Positions 56,846 through 64,000 of a stretch of DNA of 64,000 nt are shown piece after piece. The DNA is from Bradyrhizobium sp. sBnM-33 (GTDB lineage: Bacteria; Pseudomonadota; Alphaproteobacteria; Rhizobiales; Xanthobacteraceae). Made by a program: the position numbers and the translations under genes. The stretch is taken from positions 124,001 through 188,000 of the forward strand of contig NZ_CP136624.1 of the NCBI RefSeq assembly GCF_032917945.1. The letters are read 5' to 3'. The stretch's first letter is position 1; each line of letters opens with the position of its first letter. The notes below the pieces were generated by a model. It saw only the letters and a list, made by a program, of their open reading frames with translations, was not told the origin of the DNA and searched no databases.

Positions 56846-57028
56846 ATGACCAAAGACATGGTAGCGATCGGCGCCGGAATGCTCGTCGTCTGGCTCGCCG
56901 TGTGGAGCGTCCGGGGAAATCCCGAGAATGAGAACCCTGCAAAGTCAGAGGCAGTACGCGTTCTCGCCGACGATCCTGCGCTGAAGCTTGTTTCCGAGCA
57001 GAGCCCATACATGCGAACGGAGCGCTAG
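56846..57028 (+). CDS. small single-span membrane protein, 60 aa
   Basis: The product starts MTKDMVAIGAGMLVVWLAVWSV, with GGAGG eight bases before the ATG at 56846, which favours this start over 56819. A hydrophobic segment covers residues 5-23 and could be a signal anchor. The remainder is hydrophilic (NPENENPAKSEAVRVLADD) and presumably periplasmic. No family is known to me. Confidence 0.6.
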   Translation: MTKDMVAIGAGMLVVWLAVWSVRGNPENENPAKSEAVRVLADDPALKLVSEQSPYMRTER

Positions 57029-57121
57029 CTGATAGGCCCCCAACGCGCATAATGTTCTCTCAATGTTCTTGACTTGCCCTCCGGTTCCCCGCTACCTTCG
57101 ATTGCGTGGCGGGGGGGCAGC

Positions 57122-58764
57122 ATGGTTGCGCGGGTATCTACCGTAGCTTTTGAGGGGATCGAGGCCCGCGCGGTCGACGTCCAGGTGCAGGTCGCGCCTG
57201 GACTACCGGCGTTTGCAATTGTGGGTCTGCCCGACAAGGCGGTGTCGGAGGCGCGCGAGCGGGTGCGCTCGGCGCTGATCGCCTCGGGGCTGGCCCTGCC
57301 GGCGCGGCGGATCATCGTCAATCTGGCGCCGGCCGATCTGCCGAAGGAAGGCAGCCATTACGATCTGCCGATCGCGCTCGGCCTGATGGCTGCGATCGGC
57401 GCGATCCCGCCGGATGCGCTCAACGGCTTTACCGTGCTAGGCGAACTCGGGCTCGACGGCTCGATCGCGCCCGTTGCGGGCGTGTTGCCCGCGGCAATCG
57501 GCGCGAATGCGCGCGAGGAGGGGCTGATCTGTCCCGCGGCATGCGGAACGGAAGCGGCCTGGGCGAGCCCGGACATCCAGATCATCGCGGCCAAGTCGCT
57601 GGTCCAGATCGCCAACCATTTTAAAGGCACGCAGGTGCTGTCGCGGCCGCAGCCGAAGGTGCACGAGCCGGAAGCGACCCATCTGGACTTGCGCGATATC
57701 AAGGGCCAGGAAAGCGCCAAGCGTGCGCTGGAGATCGCGGCGGCCGGCGGACACCATTTACTGATGATCGGCTCGCCCGGTGCGGGCAAGTCGATGCTGG
57801 CGGCGCGGCTGCCTTCGATCCTGCCGCCACTGTCGCCATCTGAACTTCTGGAAGTGTCGATGATCGCCTCCGTCGCCGGTGAAATCCGCGACGGCGCGCT
57901 GACCGCGCGGCGGCCGTTCCGCGCACCGCATCATTCCGCGAGCATGGCTGCGCTGACCGGCGGCGGCCTGCGTGCAAAACCCGGCGAGATTTCGCTGGCG
58001 CATCAGGGCGTGTTGTTTCTCGACGAACTGCCGGAGTTCGATCCGCGCGTCCTGGACTCGCTACGCCAGCCGCTGGAGAACGGCGAGGTCTCGGTCTCCC
58101 GCGCCAACCACCGCGTTACCTATCCGGCCCGCTTCATGCTGGTCACGGCCATGAACCCGTGCCGCTGCGGCCAAGCCTACGATCCCGGCTATTCCTGCAG
58201 GCGCGCACCGGTCGACCGCTGCACCGCGGACTACCAGATGCGCATCTCCGGCCCGCTGATGGACCGCATCGACCTGCGCATCGAGGTACCGGCGGTCACC
58301 GCCGCCGACCTGATCCTGCCGCGCCTTCCGAAGGCTCGGCGGAAGTCGCAGCCCGCGTCGCCGCCGCGCGCGACATCCAGCTCGCGCGCTATGCGGCGGC
58401 GGGCATGCCGCATATCCGCACCAATGCCGAAGCCCCGGCCTCGCTTTTGGAAACGATCGCGCAGCCAGATGCGCAGGGCCAAAAATTTTTGCGCGACGCC
58501 GCCGAAACCATGAAGCTGACTGCGCGCGGCTATCACCGCGTGCTGCGCGTCGCCCGCACCCTCGCCGATCTCGACCGTGCGGAAAAGATCGGCCGGCTGC
58601 ATCTGGCGGAGGCGCTTTCGTATCGTGCGCTGGCGGAGGATTTGCGGCGCGCGGCGGAGGTCCGCGGCCGCCGGCCGGCCAAGCGACGTCGAATCTCTCG
58701 CCTCACTCGCGACCAGGATGCCGCCGCCACAAAAAACAACTCGCGTCAACCCGGCGGTAACTAG
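57122..58764 (+). pseudogene. comM: ComM/YifB-type AAA+ Mg-chelatase-like protein, frameshifted
   Basis: ComM is a hexameric branch-migration helicase used in natural transformation. The frame from the ATG at 57122 encodes the Lon-like N-domain (AFEGIEARAVDVQVQVAPGLPAF), the AAA+ Walker A IGSPGAGKSMLAARL, Walker B GVLFLDELPEF, and the zinc-like CRCG...CRR near 355. After DLILP (about 58318) the conserved C-terminal region (EGSAEVAARVAAARDIQLARY, then GYHRVLRVARTLADLDR) continues only in the -1 frame to 58764. A one-base deletion in CCG[G]CG would explain it. Unrepaired, the product ends at 58513 with a nonsense tail. The restored tail also has about 35 atypical Arg-rich residues. Confidence 0.85.
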
Positions 58765-58829
58765 TTTCCTTTACCCTCTGCCAACCATAAGTCCCATGTC
58801 GCGGGCTTATGGTGAGCGAGTAGCGTGTC

Positions 58830-59297
58830 ATGTTGCGTTTGAATATCCTGGCCTCGGTGATTCCGCTGACAATCGTCGCCCTGTTCGCGCGCGGCGAATT
58901 TTTGGCCGGTCCGCGGCCCTGCATCGAAACATCAGGCACTTCCGTCCAGATCGCCACCCTCTCCTGGCAGGCGCACCGGCACGTCAGTTTCACCGGCGAT
59001 CCAGGCCGCGCGACGGTGCGGGTGCAGATTACCGACAACGCGGAAGCGGCCGACCTCACGGTGATCGACGATATCGAAACGGCCGAAGCCGGCGCCTGCG
59101 AGAGCAATGCGCCGCCGCTTCTGGTCGCCATCTCCCGCCATCCATCAGGCTCCGATCCCGTGATCTATCTTTCCAGGGATGGACCGGCCGACTACCGCAT
59201 CTTCGTGTCATCGAAGAGCTTTTCGCTGCTCGATGCCGCCGCCCTGATCGTCGGCGCTCGCGGCGAGCGCCACCGCATCGAAGCGGCGTCGCTGTAG
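58830..59297 (+). CDS. exported hypothetical protein, 155 aa
   Basis: The product starts MLRLNILASVIPLTIVALFARGEF, a signal peptide or membrane anchor. The mature part has a beta-rich pattern: VQIATLSWQAHRHVSFTGDPGRATVRVQITDNAEAADLTVIDD, then SDPVIYLSRDGPADYRIFVSSKSFSLLDAAALIVGAR. Two Cys residues (in PRPCIE and AGACESN) could form a disulfide. I recognise no family with a known role. It lies between comM and the histidine kinase. Confidence 0.72.
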   Translation: MLRLNILASVIPLTIVALFARGEFLAGPRPCIETSGTSVQIATLSWQAHRHVSFTGDPGRATVRVQITDNAEAADLTVIDDIETAEAGACESNAPPLLVAISRHPSGSDPVIYLSRDGPADYRIFVSSKSFSLLDAAALIVGARGERHRIEAASL

Positions 59298-59303
59298 GTT
59301 TGG

Positions 59304-59352
59304 AGCATGGTCTTTTCGGAAAACCGGTTCCCACTTTTCCGGACCATGCTCG
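59304..59352. repeat. intergenic hairpin repeat, family H
   Basis: GAGCATGGTC and GACCATGCTC form a perfect 10-bp outer stem, with an inner CGGAAAA/TTTTCCG stem and a CCGGTTCCCAC loop. I recall this sequence as widespread between genes in Bradyrhizobium and relatives. It may act as a terminator for the gene upstream. Confidence 0.82.
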
Positions 59353-59501
59353 GTTAACCTTTCATTCACCCTGTTCTCATCGCGGCCCGTCATGCGCTGG
59401 GAGCCTCAAGCACTTTGCAACATCGGCGACGCATCGTCTGCCCGAGAGAGGCGGCGAACCAGGCCGGTTCAATTCAAGCAGCAAGCTTAGGGTTATTGGC
59501 G

Positions 59502-61736
<2,235 letters not shown>

Positions 61737-61751
61737 GGCATTGAAGGATTT

Positions 61752-61876
61752 GTAGGGTGGGCAAAGCGACCCCGTCCGCCGTAGCTCAACGAGCGAAGGC
61801 GGAAGCGTGCCCACCATGTCAGCCACCGATCGGATAGATGGTGGGCACGGCGCAAGGGCGCATTTGCCCACCCTAC
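61752..61876. repeat. intergenic palindromic repeat, family A copy 3
   Basis: GTAGGGTGGGCAAAGCG and GCGCATTTGCCCACCCTAC form the outer arms, with AGCGTGCCCACCA and TGGTGGGCACG inside. The left loop holds GTCCGCCGTAGCTCAACGAG and AAGGCGG, a different core from copies 1 and 2. Confidence 0.83.
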
Positions 61877-61880
61877 GACA

Positions 61881-62837
61881 CTACAGCCGCCGCAGCGCCA
61901 CCGTCTCGACGAGGTGATCGGCGCGCTTTTTCAGGATCAGCGTCGCGCGCGGCCGGGTCGGCAAAATATTGTCCTCGAGATTGGCGAGGTTGGTGCGTTC
62001 CCAGATCGCGATCGCGGTCGCGGTGGCTTCCTCGTCGGAGAGCACCGCGTAGCGATGGAAGTAGGATTTGGGATCGTGGAACGCGGTGTCCCTGAGCGCA
62101 AGGAAACGGCGCACATACCATTCGCGCAGCACCGGCTCTTCGGCATCAATATAGACGGAGAAGTCGAAGAAGTCGGACACCACGGGCACCGCCTTGCCGT
62201 CGCGCGGCAGTCGGCCGGTCTGCAGCACGTTGACGCCCTCGACGATCAGGATGTCCGGGCGATCGACCTCGATCCACTCGTTCGGCACGATATCGTAGAC
62301 CAGATGCGAATAGACCGGCGCGCGCACCGGCCGGCGGCCGGCCTTGATATCGGAAAGAAACGCCAGCAGCATCGGCAGGTCGTAGCTCTCGGGAAAGCCC
62401 TTCTTCTGCATCAACCCCTGCCGCTCGAGCACAGCATTGGGATACAGGAAGCCGTCTGTTGTCACTAGGTCGACCCTGGGCCGGGGCGACCAGCGCGCCA
62501 GCAGCGCCTGCAGCACGCGCGCGGTGGTCGATTTGCCGACCGCGACCGAACCAGCGACGCCGATGATGTAGGGCACCTTGCGGTCGCGGATGCCGAGGAA
62601 CTGGCGCTGCGCCTGGTAGAGCCGGTGGGTCGCATCGACGTAGATCGACAACAGGCGCGACAGCGGCAGGTAGATGTCCTCGACCTCCTGCAGGTCGAGG
62701 CGATCGTGCATCGAGCGCAGCCGCTCGAATTCGCCCGGCTCCAGCGTCATCGGCGTGTCGTCGCGCAACCGCGCCCACTGCTCGCGCGTGAAGATGCGGT
62801 AGGGATTGTATTGTTGGTCGGGAGCCCGGATATCCAT
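61881..62837 (-). CDS. coaA: pantothenate kinase (type I)
   Basis: CoaA phosphorylates pantothenate, the first step of coenzyme A synthesis. The 318-residue product has [18 protein letters not shown] near the start. The P-loop is [18 protein letters not shown] near 94-111, followed by [17 protein letters not shown] and [33 protein letters not shown] follows. All core motifs of the PRK-like type I enzyme are present and the length is normal. It lies 15 bases after hisE, as in many rhizobia. Confidence 0.97.
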   Translation of the reverse strand: MDIRAPDQQYNPYRIFTREQWARLRDDTPMTLEPGEFERLRSMHDRLDLQEVEDIYLPLSRLLSIYVDATHRLYQAQRQFLGIRDRKVPYIIGVAGSVAVGKSTTARVLQALLARWSPRPRVDLVTTDGFLYPNAVLERQGLMQKKGFPESYDLPMLLAFLSDIKAGRRPVRAPVYSHLVYDIVPNEWIEVDRPDILIVEGVNVLQTGRLPRDGKAVPVVSDFFDFSVYIDAEEPVLREWYVRRFLALRDTAFHDPKSYFHRYAVLSDEEATATAIAIWERTNLANLEDNILPTRPRATLILKKRADHLVETVALRRL

Positions 62838-62852
62838 GCGCCGTCCTCTCGG

Positions 62853-63179
62853 TCAATCGCGCTTGCGCGATGCCTTCTCCTCAAGCCCGGACATCGACGT
62901 CCGCTGCGCCAGCGCGGCTTCGACCTCTTCGAGCTTCACGCCCCGCGACTTCAACAACACCAGCAAATGAAACAGCAGGTCGGCGCTTTCGGCAATCAGG
63001 TGGCTACGGTCGTTCTCGATCGCTGCGATCACGGTCTCGACCGCTTCCTCGCCCAGCTTCTTGGCGCAGTGCTCGGCGCCCCTGTCGAGCAATTTGCGGG
63101 TGTAGGACGCCTCTCCTCCCGATGCGGCCCGTGCATCGATGGTGGCGGCCAAATCGTGGATCGTGAAACGCGACATCAA
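62853..63179 (-). CDS. hisE: phosphoribosyl-ATP pyrophosphatase
   Basis: HisE hydrolyses phosphoribosyl-ATP to phosphoribosyl-AMP, the second step of histidine synthesis. The 108-residue product has [31 protein letters not shown] and [16 protein letters not shown], the MazG-like helices with the metal-binding EExxE/ExxD set. It follows hisF by 80 bases on the same strand. Confidence 0.96.
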   Translation of the reverse strand: MMSRFTIHDLAATIDARAASGGEASYTRKLLDRGAEHCAKKLGEEAVETVIAAIENDRSHLIAESADLLFHLLVLLKSRGVKLEEVEAALAQRTSMSGLEEKASRKRD

Positions 63180-63259
63180 CCGAACTCAACACTCGCGCCC
63201 GACCAAAGTCCGGGTCGCCGTCCCGGACAAGGACTTAGCACTTTTGTGACATGGAGTCG

Positions 63260-64000
63260 TCAGGGATCGAGCCGCATCGGCAGCCCGGCGCGCACCATAT
63301 GCTCCTTGGCTTGGCGTATGGTAAATTCGCCGAAGTGGAATATCGAGGCCGCCAGCACCGCGGTGGCGTGGCCCTGGCGGATGCCGTCGACGAGGTGGTC
63401 GAGATTGCCGACGCCGCCGGAGGCGATAACCGGTACGGGAACACTGTCGGCGACGGCCTGCGTCAGTGGCAGGTCGAAGCCTTGCCGCGTGCCGTCGCGG
63501 TCCATCGAGGTCAACAGGATCTCGCCGGCGCCGAGCGACACCACTTCCTGCGCGTATTCGATCGCGTCGATCCCGGTGGAGTTGCGCCCGCCATGGGTAA
63601 AAATCTCCCAGCGGTCCGAGCCGCCGCCGCGCTTGACCCGCTTGGCGTCGATCGCGACCACGATGCACTGCTCGCCGAATTTTTCCGCCGCCTGCTTGAC
63701 GAATTCACGGTTAGAGACGGCGGCCGAGTTGATCGAGACCTTGTCGGCGCCGAAGCGCAGCAGCGTCTTGATATCCTCGATGGTGCGCACCCCGCCGCCG
63801 ACCGTCAGCGGCATGAAACAGGCTTCCGCCGTGCGCCGCACCACATCCAGCATGGTGCCGCGGTTTTCGTGGGTGGCGGTGATGTCGAGGAAGCACAATT
63901 CGTCGGCGCCGGCGGCGTCATATGCAATCGCCGCCTCGACGGGATCGCCGGCGTCGCGCAGATCGACGAAATTGACGCCCTTGACCACCCGGCCGTCCTT
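63260..64000 (-). CDS. hisF: imidazole glycerol phosphate synthase cyclase subunit HisF (5' end outside window)
   Basis: HisF closes the imidazole ring using ammonia supplied by HisH. The visible 246 codons start inside the conserved [16 protein letters not shown], so only the first dozen residues (ending near CLDV) lie beyond base 64000. [71 protein letters not shown] and [11 protein letters not shown] are all present in TIM-barrel order. The catalytic Asp residues are intact. Confidence 0.96.
   Translation of the reverse strand, partial: KDGRVVKGVNFVDLRDAGDPVEAAIAYDAAGADELCFLDITATHENRGTMLDVVRRTAEACFMPLTVGGGVRTIEDIKTLLRFGADKVSINSAAVSNREFVKQAAEKFGEQCIVVAIDAKRVKRGGGSDRWEIFTHGGRNSTGIDAIEYAQEVVSLGAGEILLTSMDRDGTRQGFDLPLTQAVADSVPVPVIASGGVGNLDHLVDGIRQGHATAVLAASIFHFGEFTIRQAKEHMVRAGLPMRLDP

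Overview
The window looks like chromosomal DNA from a Bradyrhizobium-like alphaproteobacterium (Hyphomicrobiales/Nitrobacteraceae). The evidence is the GC-rich composition, the gene orders lptC-lptA-lptB-rpoN, pheS...pheT, dnaK-dnaJ-pmtA, rph-rdgB-hemW with divergent hrcA, and hisF-hisE-coaA, and a dense population of short intergenic palindromes of several families. Almost all of it is core housekeeping DNA. I see no prophage, plasmid backbone, transposase or CRISPR array. Species-level identity is inference.

Layout. 1-5.1 kb (minus): LPS-transport genes lptC/lptA/lptB leading into rpoN (cut by the window edge), plus nrnC. 5.2-12.4 kb: a ribbon-helix-helix protein, tRNA-Leu(CAG), an NDUFA9-like reductase, uppP, an FzlA-like GST-fold protein, queG and three small enzymes. 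12.6-19.3 kb: the translation block infC (ATT start), rpmI, rplT, pheS, pheT. An ASCH-domain gene and a DUF559 nuclease gene sit between pheS and pheT, and the nuclease gene lies between 40-bp perfect inverted repeats. 19.3-23.4 kb: TauE-like exporter, Dph6-like ligase, amine oxidase and a YiiX-like hydrolase. 23.5-29.1 kb: metal homeostasis, with a TonB-dependent receptor divergent from nikR across a perfect NikR operator, then csoR divergent from a copper P-type ATPase across a CsoR-like operator. 29.4-37.7 kb: HMG-CoA-lyase family enzyme, nth, an Ada-like alkyltransferase, gpmA, dapB, pyrF and pmtA. 37.9-47 kb: heat-shock genes dnaJ, dnaK (good sigma-32 promoter), grpE and hrcA, interrupted by an exported nicotinamidase, an AraC regulator and a VOC protein. 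47.2-57 kb: rph-rdgB-hemW, an LpoA-like lipoprotein, rsmI-yraN-gshB and small genes. 57.1-64 kb: comM with a frameshift, a hybrid histidine kinase, coaA, hisE and hisF (cut by the edge).

The most unusual material is between and around genes. First, a 40-bp inverted-repeat family brackets the DUF559 nuclease gene inside the phe operon and occurs again at 29.2 kb as a short gene-less pair, which suggests an autonomous/non-autonomous relationship. Second, a module of about 41 bp sits in the middle of four otherwise unrelated palindromic repeat families. Third, a copy of the last codons of gshB lies 1.29 kb downstream, bracketing a Pro-rich membrane protein gene. Two genes (comM and a small secreted protein) carry apparent single-base frameshifts. 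All family assignments were made by reading motifs; no database search was possible.
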